From Streptomyces canus (GTDB lineage Bacteria; Actinomycetota; Actinomycetes; Streptomycetales; Streptomycetaceae): a DNA stretch of 64,000 nucleotides. The notes under the pieces were generated by a model, which saw only the letters and a list, made by a program, of their open reading frames with translations, searched no databases and had not been told where the DNA came from. Positions 16,407 to 24,844 of the stretch are shown here, one piece after another. Within the stretch, counting starts at the first letter, position 1. Each line of letters begins with the position of its first letter. The stretch is from the NCBI RefSeq assembly GCF_001514145.1, contig NZ_KQ948657.1, positions 957,663-1,021,662 of the forward strand, in the 5' to 3' direction. The position numbers and the translations under genes are program-made.

Positions 16407-17012
16407 TCACCCCGTGGGACGCAACGCGGCGAGCTGCTCCTCGAACGGCACCACCGCCGAGAAGGAGTCGGCCCGGACCGCACGCGGCCCGCGCCCGACC
16501 GACAGTCCCGCCATCAGCGCGGCCAGCTCCCCGGCCGCCCGCTCGATCCGCCCGTCCAGCCCCTCGGCACCCCAGTCCTCCGACGCGGCGTAGACCCCGG
16601 TCGGCACGACGACGGCCTTCAGGTAGGCGAAGAGCGGCCGCAGCGCGTGCTCCAGCACCAGCGAATGCCGGGCCGAACCACCGGTCGCCGCGATCAGCAC
16701 CGGCTTGCCCGCCAGGGCCTCCGGTTCGAGCACGTCGAAGAACGACTTGAAGAGTCCGCTGTACGACGCCGAGAACACCGGGGTCACCACGATCAGTCCG
16801 TCGGCCCCGGCCACCGCCTCCTGTGCGGCGGCCAGCGCGCGTCCCGGAAAGCCGTTCGTGAAGTTCTGCGCGATCTCCACGGCGAGTTCCCGCAACTCCA
16901 CGACCTGCACGTCCACCTCGGCCGCGCGGCCCACGGCCGCGGCCAGCCGGTCTCCCAGCAGACGGGTGGACGACGGGACGCTCAGTCCCGCGGACACGAC
17001 GACGAGCTTCAT
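16407..17012 (-). CDS. NAD(P)H-dependent FMN reductase, CE1758 type
   Basis: A 201-residue flavodoxin-like protein: MKLVVVSAGLSVPSSTRLLG forms the first strand and FMN phosphate loop, ADGLIVVTPVFSASYSGLFK and FFDVLEPEALAGKPVLIAAT the characteristic P-V-F-x-x-S-Y-S/K and G-K-P segments of the NADPH-dependent FMN reductase fold. It reduces FMN with NAD(P)H. Its start overlaps the stop of the neighbouring LLM monooxygenase (ATGA), matching the conserved gene pair of the CE1758 family, in which this protein presumably supplies FMNH2 to the monooxygenase. The natural substrate of the pair has not been established as far as I know. Confidence 0.87.
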   Translation of the reverse strand: MKLVVVSAGLSVPSSTRLLGDRLAAAVGRAAEVDVQVVELRELAVEIAQNFTNGFPGRALAAAQEAVAGADGLIVVTPVFSASYSGLFKSFFDVLEPEALAGKPVLIAATGGSARHSLVLEHALRPLFAYLKAVVVPTGVYAASEDWGAEGLDGRIERAAGELAALMAGLSVGRGPRAVRADSFSAVVPFEEQLAALRPTG

Positions 17013-18100
17013 GCGACGACCTCCTTGTTCTGCTCCGCGGCCAGCAGGGACGCGTGGGTGGGAGCCTCCGGGACGTCCGCGGGCCGCCCTGCCGCGAACT
17101 CCTTGCGCAGCACCGGCACGACCTCCTCGCCGAGCAGGTCGAGCTGCTCCAGGACGGTCTTCAGGGGCAGTCCTGCGTGGTCGAGGAGGAACAGCTGGCG
17201 CTGGTAGTCCCCGGCGTACTCGCGGAACTTCAGCGTCTTCTCGATGACCTGCTCCGGGGAGCCGACGGTCAGCGGGGTCTGGTCGGTGAAGTCCTCCAGG
17301 GAGGGCCCGTGCCCGTACACCGGTGCGACGTCGAAGTAGGGCCGGAACTCCTTCACCGCGTCCTGGGAGTTGCGGCGCATGAACACCTGGCCGCCGAGGC
17401 CTACGATCGCCTGCTCCGCCGTCCCATGCCCGTAGTGGGCATACCGGGCCCGGTACAGCTCGACCATCCTCTTCGTGTGGTCGGCCGGCCAGAAGATGTT
17501 GTTGTGGAAGAACCCGTCGCCGTAGTAGGCGGCCTGCTCGGCGATCTCCGGGGAGCGGATGGAGCCGTGCCAGACGAACGGCGCGACCCCGTCCAGCGGC
17601 CGGGGCGTGGAGGTGAACCCCTGCAACGGCGTCCGGAACTTCCCCTCCCAGTTCACGACGTCCTCGCGCCACAGCCGGCGCAGCAGGGCGTAGTTCTCGA
17701 TGGCGAGGTTGATGCCCTCGCGGATGTCCTGCCCGAACCAGGGGTAGACCGGTCCGGTGTTCCCGCGGCCCATCATGAGGTCGACCCGGCCGTCGGCCAG
17801 GTGCTGGAGCATCGCGAAGTCCTCGGCGATCTTCACCGGGTCGTTCGTGGTGATCAGCGTGGTCGAGGTGGAGAGGATCAGCTTCTCGGTCTGCGCGGCG
17901 ATGTACCCGAGCATGGTGGTCGGCGACGACGGCACGAACGGCGGGTTGTGGTGCTCGCCGGTCGCGAAGACGTCGAGCCCGACCTCCTCGGCCTTCAGGG
18001 CGATCGCGACCATGGCCTTGATCCGCTCACGCTCACTCGGCGTACGGCCGGTCGTCGGGTCCGGCGTGACATCGCCGACGCTGAAGATCCCGAACTGCAT
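17009..18100 (-). CDS. LLM-class flavin-dependent monooxygenase, CE1758 type
   Basis: A 363-residue TIM-barrel protein beginning MQFGIFSVGDVTPDPTTGRT. EVGLDVFATGEHHNPPFVPS is the typical LLM E-H-H segment; LILSTSTTLITTNDPVKIAE, DGRVDLMMGRGNTGPVYPWF and LTVGSPEQVIEKTLKFREYA are standard luciferase-like blocks, the last containing G-S-P-E-x-V. It uses reduced FMN and O2 to oxidise an organic substrate. The four-base overlap with the FMN reductase gene indicates a two-component system in one operon. The upstream intergenic region has an A/T-rich stretch at 18118-18140, a possible promoter. Confidence 0.89.
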   Translation of the reverse strand: MQFGIFSVGDVTPDPTTGRTPSERERIKAMVAIALKAEEVGLDVFATGEHHNPPFVPSSPTTMLGYIAAQTEKLILSTSTTLITTNDPVKIAEDFAMLQHLADGRVDLMMGRGNTGPVYPWFGQDIREGINLAIENYALLRRLWREDVVNWEGKFRTPLQGFTSTPRPLDGVAPFVWHGSIRSPEIAEQAAYYGDGFFHNNIFWPADHTKRMVELYRARYAHYGHGTAEQAIVGLGGQVFMRRNSQDAVKEFRPYFDVAPVYGHGPSLEDFTDQTPLTVGSPEQVIEKTLKFREYAGDYQRQLFLLDHAGLPLKTVLEQLDLLGEEVVPVLRKEFAAGRPADVPEAPTHASLLAAEQNKEVVA

Positions 18101-18629
18101 GATCGCTCACCCTCCAGGTTGTTTACCGTTCAACTATAACCGCGTACCCGGAGAACGACACCCCACCCCGACCTATTCCCGAAGAGCACCCCACGGCCCG
18201 AGCACGACCGACGCCCTCGCCCTGCGGCCCCACCGACCCCGTCCCGCCGCCCCACCAGCACCGCAACCAGCCGCCCCGCCCTCGCCCCGCACCCCCGATC
18301 CCTGCGCGCCCTACGTGGCCAACGACCCGTGGTGGCGCGCCGTGCGGCCAACGGTCCGCTGTGGCGCGCGAGGTGGCGAACGGACCGTCGCAACGTGGGT
18401 GACTGCCACTCCCCAGGGGCGCGGGGAACTGCGCGACCAGCCCCCACCGGCCCGCAGCCGCTCGAACACCGCCCCGCTCTCACCCCCCATTCACCATCAC
18501 CCCAACCCCCGAGCCGCCATCACTCCAACCGGCCGGCTCTCACAAACCCCAACCCCTCCGAACTCCTGGCCCCCGTCGCGCCACAACCCCGCACCCCCGT
18601 CTCCGTCCCCGCCCGAACCGGCCCGCCCC
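18101..18629. other. Intergenic region with a dispersed Streptomyces-type repeat
   Basis: No gene is supported. Translations in all frames are Pro/Arg/Ala-rich without family features. The stretch 18360-18465 matches, in part, sequences near 44750-44890 and 45070-45126, and the rest is C-rich low-complexity DNA. Confidence 0.7.
18408..18463 (+). repeat. Dispersed intergenic repeat, copy 1
   Basis: Contains CCCCAGGGGCGCGGGGAACT, then GCGCGACCAGCCCCCACCGG and CCCGCAGCCG. The same blocks occur inverted near 44751-44820 and directly near 45072-45126, with insertions and substitutions. Such repeats are common between Streptomyces genes. Confidence 0.75.
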
Positions 18630-19226
18630 TCACCCCCAGCCCGGATCCCGCCCCGTCCCCGCCAGCAGCCGCTCGAACGCCGGCGCGTCCTCCGCCACCG
18701 GCACCGGCTCCCGGAACACCCCCATCTTCCTGGCCGTGGGCGCCAGTTGGGCCACCGCGGCCGTCAGCTCCGTCACGACCGCCTCGTCCGCCGGCCCGTA
18801 CTCCTGTCCCGTCGCCCGTGCCAGGTCCCACACATGCACGGTCAGATCGAGCAGCGCCATCGCGCCGACCAGCCGCGCCGGCATGTCCATCGCCCCGGTC
18901 GTGCCCTCCTCGGCGCCGGGCGCGGACCAGGCCGACACCAGCCGGTCCGCCTCCCGCGTGAGCCGCTCCCGCCAGTCCGAGCCCTCGGCCACCCGGTCCG
19001 GCGTGACCTCGCCGAAGTCCGACGGCTCCTTCACGGCCAGCCGCTGGAACTGCACGATCACCTGGAAGACATGATTGACCAGCGCCTTCACGTCGTACTC
19101 CGCACAGGGCGTCGCAGCCCCGAGAGCCGCGTCCGGAATCCCCCGGAACACCGGAACCGCCCGTTCCCGGGCCATCCCCAGCAGCTCGCCCATGCCGTAC
19201 GTCTTCTTCGCGAAGTTCGTGTCCAT
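18630..19226 (-). CDS. DinB-like / mycothiol-dependent maleylpyruvate isomerase-family protein (TIGR03086 type)
   Basis: A 198-residue protein. The four-helix DinB-like fold is indicated by ATPCAEYDVKALVNHVFQVI (helix 2 with the first metal His in N-H-V), DWRERLTREADRLVSAWSAP and ALLDLTVHVWDLARATGQEY (third block with H-x-W-D-L, the second metal ligands). TIGR03086 proteins bind a divalent metal and are related to mycothiol S-transferases and maleylpyruvate isomerase; most have no assigned substrate. It is divergent from an AraC-type regulator 75 bp away and is therefore a likely target of it. GTG/ATG choice is simple: ATG at 19226. Confidence 0.84.
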   Translation of the reverse strand: MDTNFAKKTYGMGELLGMARERAVPVFRGIPDAALGAATPCAEYDVKALVNHVFQVIVQFQRLAVKEPSDFGEVTPDRVAEGSDWRERLTREADRLVSAWSAPGAEEGTTGAMDMPARLVGAMALLDLTVHVWDLARATGQEYGPADEAVVTELTAAVAQLAPTARKMGVFREPVPVAEDAPAFERLLAGTGRDPGWG

Positions 19227-19301
19227 GCCCCGACCGTACGAAGGCCGCCGTCTCCTCTTCTTGAAGAAACGCGACGCCCTACCCGGACGTACGATCCCCT
19301 C

Positions 19302-20117
19302 ATGGCCGCCCCCCGACGCGACACCCGCGGGATCGTCGACCCGGCCGGGCTGCTGACCCGGGTACGGTTCCGCCGCCACGAGCCCGCCGAGCCACTGCGC
19401 CGGTACATCGAGCGGTACTGGTTCATCGACTGGGACCTGCCCGAGCCCTACGCCTCCCACGTCGTCCCGCACCCCTCTGTCCACCTCACCTTCCAGCAGG
19501 AAGAGGGGTCGCCCTACGCCGAGCTGACAGGCATCCCCGGAGGCCTCTACACCAGGAAACTCACCGGCCGGGGCCGGGTCTGCGGGGTGAAGTTCCGCCC
19601 CGGCGGCTTCCGGCCGTACGCCCCCGAGCACCCGGTGTCCCACTGGACGGGCGAGACGCTCGCCGCCCGGGACGTGTTCCCGCAGATCACGACGGACACC
19701 GCCCGCGAGGTCGTGACCCCCGCCACCGATGAGGCCCGCCTCGCCGCACTCGACGCCTTCCTCCTGCCCCTCGCCCCGGCCGCCCCCGACCCGCAGGCCG
19801 ACCTCGCCACGGCCCTCGTCGACCACGTCCACGACGACCGCACCGTCCGCCGCGTCGACGACTTCGCCCGCCCGGCGGGACTCTCGGTACGGGCACTGCA
19901 ACGCCTCTTCTCCGCCTACGTCGGCGTGAGTCCGAAGTGGGTCATCCTCCGCTACCGCATCCACGAGGCCCTGGAGCTCGCCGGCACCCGCAGCGAGGTC
20001 GACTGGGCCACCCTCGCCGCCGACCTCGGCTACGCCGACCAGGCCCATCTGGTCCGGGACTTCACGGCGACGGTCGGGGTCCCGCCGACGGCGTACGCAC
20101 AAGCGGCCGCGGGCTGA
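19302..20117 (+). CDS. AraC-family transcriptional regulator
   Basis: A 271-residue protein. The N-terminal domain (EPAEPLRRYIERYWFIDWDL, then HVVPHPSVHLTFQQEEG and RVCGVKFRPGGFRPY) is the DUF6597-like sensor found with many short AraC proteins. The C-terminal DNA-binding half has two helix-turn-helix units: VDDFARPAGLSVRALQRLFS and WATLAADLGYADQAHLVRDF. Typical regulators of this type control a divergent enzyme gene; here the DinB-like protein. Two following genes on the same strand (DoxX- and YnfA-like) might be part of its regulon, but there is a 104-bp gap before them. Confidence 0.88.
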   Translation: MAAPRRDTRGIVDPAGLLTRVRFRRHEPAEPLRRYIERYWFIDWDLPEPYASHVVPHPSVHLTFQQEEGSPYAELTGIPGGLYTRKLTGRGRVCGVKFRPGGFRPYAPEHPVSHWTGETLAARDVFPQITTDTAREVVTPATDEARLAALDAFLLPLAPAAPDPQADLATALVDHVHDDRTVRRVDDFARPAGLSVRALQRLFSAYVGVSPKWVILRYRIHEALELAGTRSEVDWATLAADLGYADQAHLVRDFTATVGVPPTAYAQAAAG

Positions 20118-20221
20118 CCCCGGGCACGGCTCCGAAAAAGTCCGGCCGGGCTGTCACACTCCCGCTCCGCCCCGGGTCAACCCCGTGAAACCGATGACCC
20201 GGAGCTCGAAGGAGCCACCTC

Positions 20222-20560
20222 ATGTCCGTCGCCCACACCGTCGTCACCCTGCTCGCCGCCGCCATGGCGGGCTACTCCGGCACCGTCGTCCTCACCCGCG
20301 CCGGCTGGATCGTCAAGGCCCTCACCGACTACCGCGTCCCACGCGCCTGGTGGAACCTGCTCGGCGCGGCCAAGATCGCCGGAGCGGCAGGCCTCCTGGC
20401 CGGCCTCTTCGTCCCCTACGTCGGCCTCGCGGCCGGCATCGGCCTCGTCCTCTACTTCACCGGAGCCGCCGTGACCGTGGCCCGCGCCCACTGGTACACA
20501 CACATCCCGTACCCGCTGGTCTACGCGGCCCCGGTGATCGCGGCCCTGGCCCTGACCTGA
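20222..20560 (+). CDS. DoxX-like small membrane protein
   Basis: A 112-residue protein with four hydrophobic segments. [38 protein letters not shown] and [20 protein letters not shown] are typical of DoxX-like (DUF4345/DoxX family) proteins in Streptomyces. A function in respiration or redox balance has been suggested for some relatives; nothing here specifies it. A good GGAG sits before the ATG. The YnfA-like gene follows with a 34-bp gap. Confidence 0.82.
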   Translation: MSVAHTVVTLLAAAMAGYSGTVVLTRAGWIVKALTDYRVPRAWWNLLGAAKIAGAAGLLAGLFVPYVGLAAGIGLVLYFTGAAVTVARAHWYTHIPYPLVYAAPVIAALALT

Positions 20561-20594
20561 CCCGTCAGGAGGAGTGCATGCGAGGCTGATCCCC

Positions 20595-20930
20595 ATGCTC
20601 GTAGCCCGCTCCGCCGCCCTCTTCGTCGTCGCCGCCCTCTTCGAGATCGGCGGAGCCTGGCTGGTCTGGCAGGGCGTACGGGAGCACCGCGGCTGGATGT
20701 GGACCACGGGCGGCATCCTCGCCCTCGGCGCCTACGGTTTCGTCGCCACCTTCCAGCCCGACGCCCACTTCGGCCGCATCCTCGCCGCGTACGGCGGCAT
20801 CTTCGTGGCCGGCTCGATCCTGTGGGGCATGGCGGCCGACGGCTACCGCCCGGACCGCTGGGACATCACGGGCGCCCTGATCTGCCTCGCGGGCATGGCA
20901 GTGATCATGTACGCGCCGCGGGGCGACTGA
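20595..20930 (+). CDS. YnfA family (UPF0060) membrane protein
   Basis: A 111-residue protein of four helices. [20 protein letters not shown], then [20 protein letters not shown] and [20 protein letters not shown] are near-diagnostic for YnfA, a small relative of the SMR/DMT transporter superfamily. The start is ambiguous: the strong AGGAGGA at 20567-20573 suits an ATG at 20578 that opens a three-codon mini-ORF (stop 20587-20589), eight bases before... the in-frame ATG at 20595; a GTG at 20574 is in frame but touches the ribosome-binding site. I chose 20595 because homologues start M-L-x-R-S-A-A-L-F. Confidence 0.86.
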   Translation: MLVARSAALFVVAALFEIGGAWLVWQGVREHRGWMWTTGGILALGAYGFVATFQPDAHFGRILAAYGGIFVAGSILWGMAADGYRPDRWDITGALICLAGMAVIMYAPRGD

Positions 20931-20940
20931 GCGGCCGTAC

Positions 20941-21378
20941 TCAAGACGTCTCGTCGTCGGGCAGCAGCCCCAGCTGCCCCAGGAACTCCATCTCGTCGAA
21001 GTAGAGCCGGTAGTCCACGATCCGTCCGTCCTTCACCGTGGCGATGTCCACCCCGCGGATCCTGACCTCCTTCTGCGTCGCCGGGAGCGTCTCCCCGGTG
21101 GGCAGCTGGATCGGCCCGGTGTTGCGTCCGCTGAAGACGCCCTCGTCGATGGCCGTGTCCCCGGCCTCATAGGCGTGCAGCGACTCGAACGTGGCCTCGG
21201 GCACCGCCTCCGTCATCTGCCGCCAGTACTCGACGATGCCGGCGCGACCCCGGATCTCCCCCTCGTCGGGTGTCCGGGCGACCGCGTCCTCCGCGTACAG
21301 CTCGGCGATGACCTTCAGGTCCGGGTGCGTGGTGAGCGCATCGGTGAGCCGGTCCATGACCTCACGCGCTTCTCCCAT
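20941..21378 (-). CDS. NTF2-like / SnoaL-type protein
   Basis: A 145-residue protein with the alpha+beta cone fold pattern: LKVIAELYAEDAVARTPDEG, IVEYWRQMTEAVPEATFESL, AGDTAIDEGVFSGRNTGPIQ and IRGVDIATVKDGRIVDYRLY. This is the SnoaL-like polyketide cyclase / ketosteroid isomerase-like superfamily; most single-domain members have unknown substrates. It converges with the YnfA-like gene (10-bp gap, no clear terminator) and is divergent from the SDR at 21514. Confidence 0.82.
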   Translation of the reverse strand: MGEAREVMDRLTDALTTHPDLKVIAELYAEDAVARTPDEGEIRGRAGIVEYWRQMTEAVPEATFESLHAYEAGDTAIDEGVFSGRNTGPIQLPTGETLPATQKEVRIRGVDIATVKDGRIVDYRLYFDEMEFLGQLGLLPDDETS

Positions 21379-21513
21379 GATCCACCTCCGTATGTCAGGG
21401 GATCACCCACCTCAAGTTTCGCACCGGCCCGCGATCCGGACCGCTCGGAGCCTCGGACTGCGGCCGACCTATCCTGGCGGGAGCCCGTACCCACGCACGA
21501 CCGAGGAGCAGCC

Positions 21514-22290
21514 ATGGCATCCGCCGCCCCGTCCCCCGCGTCCCGGATCGCGATCGTCACCGGGGCGAGCAGCGGAATCGGCGCGGCGACCGCACGGCAG
21601 CTCGCCACGGCCGGCTACCGCGTGGTCCTGACCGCCCGCCGCAAGGACCGTATCGAGGCGCTGGCGGAGGAGATCAACGCGGCGGGCCACCAGGCGACGG
21701 CCTACCAGCTGGACGTGACGGACCGGGCCGCGGTCGACGAGTTCGCCTCCGCCTTCAAGACGGTCGGCGTGCTCGTGAACAACGCCGGCGGAGCCCTCGG
21801 CGCCGACCCGGTCGCCACCGGCGATCCCGCCGACTGGCGCTCGATGTACGAGACGAACGTCATCGGCACCCTGAACCTCACCCAGGCCCTGCTCCCCAAG
21901 CTCGACGCGAGCGGCGACGGCACGGTCGTCGTCGTCTCCTCCACGGCGGGCCACGGCACCTACGAGGGCGGCGCCGGCTATGTCGCCGCCAAGCACGGCG
22001 CCCACGTCCTGGCGGAGACCCTCCGCCTGGAGATCGTCGGCCGCCCCATCCGCGTGATCGAGATCGCGCCCGGCATGGTCAGGACCGACGAGTTCGCCCT
22101 GACCCGCTTCGGCGGCGACCAGGAGAAGGCGGAGAAGGTCTACCAGGGCGTCGCGGAACCACTGACCGCCGACGACGTGGCCGACACCATCACCTGGGCG
22201 GTGACCCGCCCCAGCCACGTCAACGTCGACCTCCTGGTCCTGCGCCCCCGCGCCCAGGCGTCCAACACAAAGGTCCACCGAGAACTGTGA
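21514..22290 (+). CDS. Short-chain dehydrogenase/reductase
   Basis: A 258-residue classical SDR. IAIVTGASSGIGAATARQLA carries the T-G-x-x-x-G-I-G cofactor motif, VLVNNAGGALGADP the N-N-A-G structural motif, VVVVSSTAGHG the catalytic Ser, and GYVAAKHGAHVLAETLRLEI the Y-x-x-x-K pair. An Arg-rich turn after strand 2 (TARRKDR) suggests NADP(H). It resembles the YdfG-like serine/3-hydroxy acid dehydrogenase group. GAGGAGCA precedes the ATG. It overlaps the next small membrane protein gene (GTGA). Confidence 0.92.
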   Translation: MASAAPSPASRIAIVTGASSGIGAATARQLATAGYRVVLTARRKDRIEALAEEINAAGHQATAYQLDVTDRAAVDEFASAFKTVGVLVNNAGGALGADPVATGDPADWRSMYETNVIGTLNLTQALLPKLDASGDGTVVVVSSTAGHGTYEGGAGYVAAKHGAHVLAETLRLEIVGRPIRVIEIAPGMVRTDEFALTRFGGDQEKAEKVYQGVAEPLTADDVADTITWAVTRPSHVNVDLLVLRPRAQASNTKVHREL

Positions 22291-22412
22291 CCCGCGACGA
22301 GAAGGACCCGCACGACGAACGCCAGATGTGGTGGTGGCTCGCCTACTTCCTCTTCGGCATCCACATCGTGGCCTTCGTCATGATCTACGCGGTGATGCAC
22401 GCCCCGAAGTAA
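22287..22412 (+). CDS. Tiny single-pass membrane protein
   Basis: A 41-residue ORF from a GTG that overlaps the TGA of the SDR gene. The acidic/polar start (T-R-D-E-K-D-P-H-D-E-R-Q) is followed by MWWWLAYFLFGIHIVAFVMI, one membrane segment, and ends M-H-A-P-K. The overlap and the clean amphipathic layout suggest a real gene. I do not recognise a family. It might recruit the SDR to the membrane, which is only an inference from the coupling. Confidence 0.65.
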   Translation: MTRDEKDPHDERQMWWWLAYFLFGIHIVAFVMIYAVMHAPK

Positions 22413-22512
22413 GTGGAAACTGGAGCGCGGTCACCCACAGGGATGAACCTCTTCGATCACCCGAACGCCCCTGAACTGGCGTCCTAGGCTCAAGCCACAA
22501 CATCAACACGAC

Positions 22513-22546
22513 GGCCCTCGTCCGGGCGGCAACCCGGCCGAGGGCC
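22513..22546 (+). terminator. Strong hairpin upstream of the homing endonuclease gene
   Basis: GGCCCTCG pairs with CGAGGGCC, and inside it CCGGG with CCCGG around loop CGGCAA. No T-run follows on the plus strand. It could end transcription of the SDR operon or lie in the leader of the endonuclease message. The rest of 22413-22574 shows no gene. Confidence 0.55.
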
Positions 22547-22574
22547 TGACCGACAAGGAAGTAGGCGCTTCCCT

Positions 22575-23405
22575 GTGGCTGAATGCGAGCCTAACGCTCC
22601 CCAGTTCATGGACCTGACGGTCCCCGAGTACGCGTACATGTTCGGCTTCTTGCAGGCGGACGGGCATCTCTATCAAGGTGCGGGCCAGAAAGGCCACCTG
22701 AGCGTCGAACTCAACAGCCGAGACATCGACTTGCTGTACCGGTTCAAGCATTTGACGCCCTACAACAGCAGCGTGACCGAGCGCACCCGGTCCACGAACT
22801 TCGCCGACAACCACAATTCAGCGGTGTGGACCCTGTGCTCCCTTGAGGCTCGCACGAAACTCAACAACCTCGGCTTGCCCCACGGCCGCAAGTCCCGGCT
22901 GATCGCCCCACCGAGGGTCGCCTTCTCCAAACGTGACTACTTGCGAGGGCTCATCGACGCCGACGGCTCGATTGGCCATGCGGGCCAGGGCGTCCCCTTC
23001 GTCTCCCTGACCACGTCGAGTACGGCCATCGCTGCCTATCTGTGCGCCTACGCAAGGGACATCACCGGCGCGGAGCGCACGGCGAACCGCAACACACGCG
23101 ACGAGGTCTACAACCTCACCTACGAGAAAGAGGCTGCTCAGATCCTGGCGGCCGACCTGTACTACTCAGGCTGTCTGTCTCTTGGACGCAAGCAGGTGAA
23201 GGCCGATGCAGCCGCCTCCTGGACCCGCCCGTACGACATGCGAATCGTGCACTCACGGCGCTGGACGGCCTCCGAAGACCAGACGCTCCTTCAGTCCGAC
23301 GACGTCGCGGAAGTGGCCGCAAAACTCGGACGCAGTGAGCAGAGCTGCCGTATGCGCCGATGGCGACTCCGCAACTGCCGCATGCTGATGCCGAACGATC
23401 AATGA
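22575..23405 (+). CDS. Free-standing LAGLIDADG homing endonuclease
   Basis: The 276-residue product has two LAGLIDADG motifs: YAYMFGFLQADGHLYQG near residues 20-36 and YLRGLIDADGSIGHAGQ near residues 122-138, each ending in the catalytic acidic residue (A-D-G). This two-motif arrangement is that of monomeric homing endonucleases. The C-terminus (RRWTASEDQTLLQSDDVAEV, then AAKLGRSEQSCRMRRWRL) looks like a Myb/SANT-type helix-turn-helix that would add DNA contacts. It is not in an intein or an obvious intron; it stands between the SDR operon and rtcB. The GTG at 22575 is 14 bases after AAGGAAG; an ATG at 22608 is possible. Codon use appears less biased than neighbours, consistent with transfer. 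Confidence 0.85.
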   Translation: MAECEPNAPQFMDLTVPEYAYMFGFLQADGHLYQGAGQKGHLSVELNSRDIDLLYRFKHLTPYNSSVTERTRSTNFADNHNSAVWTLCSLEARTKLNNLGLPHGRKSRLIAPPRVAFSKRDYLRGLIDADGSIGHAGQGVPFVSLTTSSTAIAAYLCAYARDITGAERTANRNTRDEVYNLTYEKEAAQILAADLYYSGCLSLGRKQVKADAAASWTRPYDMRIVHSRRWTASEDQTLLQSDDVAEVAAKLGRSEQSCRMRRWRLRNCRMLMPNDQ

Positions 23406-23408
23406 CGT

Positions 23409-23444
23409 GTGTGAGGCCTCCGGTGTCCACCGGGGGCCTCACAC
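23409..23444. terminator. Bidirectional terminator between endonuclease gene and rtcB
   Basis: GTGTGAGGCC pairs with GGCCTCACAC and, inside, CCGGTG with CACCGG. It serves two convergent genes whose stops lie a few bases away on each side. Confidence 0.8.
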
Positions 23445-23445
23445 G

Positions 23446-24639
23446 TCAGCCCTTCACACAGACAACCTGCTTCAGCTTCGCCACGACCTCCACCAAGTCC
23501 CGCTGCTGGTCGATGACCTGGTCGATCGACTTGTAGGCACCCGGGATCTCGTCCACGACGCCGGAGTCCTTACGGCACTCCACGCCCCGCGTCTGCTCCT
23601 CCAGGTCCCGCGTCGAGAACCGCCGCTTGGCCGCGTTGCGGCTCATGCGCCGACCCGCGCCGTGCGAGGCCGAGTTGAAGGCCTTCTCGTTGCCGAGGCC
23701 CTTCACGATGTACGAACCCGTGCCCATGGAGCCCGGGATGATGCCGTACTCGCCGGAACCGGCCCGGATCGCGCCCTTGCGGGTCACGAGCAGGTCCATG
23801 CCGTCGTAACGCTCCTCGGCAACGTAGTTGTGGTGTGCGCTGATCTCCGGCTCGAAGACCGGCTTCGCCTTCTTGAACTCCTTGCGGACCACGTCCTTGA
23901 GGAGCGCCATCATGATCGTGCGGTTGTACTTGGCGTACTCCTGCGCCCAGAACAGGTCGTTTCGGTACGCCTCCATCTGCGGCGTCTGCGCGATGAAGAC
24001 GGCGAGGTCGCGGTCGACCAGCCCCTGGTTGTGCGGAAGCTTCTGGGCCACGCCGATGTGGAACTCGGCGAGTTCCTTGCCGATGTTCCGGGAACCGGAA
24101 TGCAGCATCAACCAGACAGAACCGTCCGTATCAGTGCATACCTCAACAAAGTGATTCCCGGATCCAAGCGTCCCCATCTGCTTCGCCGCCCGCTCCCCAC
24201 GAAACTTCACCGCGTCAGCGACCCCATCGAACCGCCCCCAGAAGTCGTCCCACCCCGCAGTAGCCAACCCATGGAACCGCCCCGGCTCGACGGGACTGTC
24301 ATGCATCCCCCGCCCCACCGGAATCGCCTGCTCGATCTTCGACCGCAGCCGGGACAGATCCCCCGGCAGATCGTTCGCCGTCAGAGACGTCTTCACCGCC
24401 GACATCCCGCAGCCGATGTCCACACCCACCGCCGCCGGGCACACCGCACCCTGCATGGCGATCACGGACCCGACCGTCGCGCCCTTGCCGTAGTGGACGT
24501 CCGGCATCACCGCGAGACCCTTGATCCACGGCAGGGTCGCGACGTTGCGCAGCTGCTGCAGGGCCACGTCCTCGACCGTCGCCGGGTCGGTCCACATACG
24601 GATCGGAACCTTGGCGCCCGGCATCTCCACGTACGACAT
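23446..24639 (-). CDS. rtcB: RtcB family RNA-splicing ligase
   Basis: A 397-residue protein with all RtcB landmarks: LAVMPDVHYGKGATVGSV, AAVGVDIGCGMSAVKTSL (Mn-binding Asp/Cys), LGSGNHFVEVC, WLMLHSGSRNIGK, and SASHGAGRRMSRNAAKR with the His that accepts GMP. It joins 2',3'-cyclic phosphate and 5'-OH RNA ends with GTP, in tRNA repair or splicing. Archease and a 2'-5' ligase are not seen nearby. The gene is convergent with the homing endonuclease and separated from the lipoprotein gene at 24845 by a 205-bp divergent promoter region. Confidence 0.93.
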   Translation of the reverse strand: MSYVEMPGAKVPIRMWTDPATVEDVALQQLRNVATLPWIKGLAVMPDVHYGKGATVGSVIAMQGAVCPAAVGVDIGCGMSAVKTSLTANDLPGDLSRLRSKIEQAIPVGRGMHDSPVEPGRFHGLATAGWDDFWGRFDGVADAVKFRGERAAKQMGTLGSGNHFVEVCTDTDGSVWLMLHSGSRNIGKELAEFHIGVAQKLPHNQGLVDRDLAVFIAQTPQMEAYRNDLFWAQEYAKYNRTIMMALLKDVVRKEFKKAKPVFEPEISAHHNYVAEERYDGMDLLVTRKGAIRAGSGEYGIIPGSMGTGSYIVKGLGNEKAFNSASHGAGRRMSRNAAKRRFSTRDLEEQTRGVECRKDSGVVDEIPGAYKSIDQVIDQQRDLVEVVAKLKQVVCVKG

Positions 24640-24844
24640 ATCGTCCTCATTCCCCCGGAAAGCAAACAGAAGTCTTGAAGCGCAAAACCGGTGCCAAGGT
24701 CGACGAATGGGATGACGGACCGGCGTTCACGGCAGTGCGTGCGATACACATTGTCTCCAGGGCGCACCCAGTTGCGGCAAGCGAATAACCTGCGGGGACA
24801 CTGAGTTCCCCACGAGTCGGAGACATTCCGAGAGGAGCCCCACC

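Noticed and set aside
18101..18629. Open frames through the C-rich intergenic stretch
   Set aside because: They are Pro/Arg repeats without start signals or family features and contain the dispersed repeat.
22413..22574. Group I intron or attachment site before the homing endonuclease
   Set aside because: No intron core elements or duplicated att-like sequence could be seen; only one nested hairpin.
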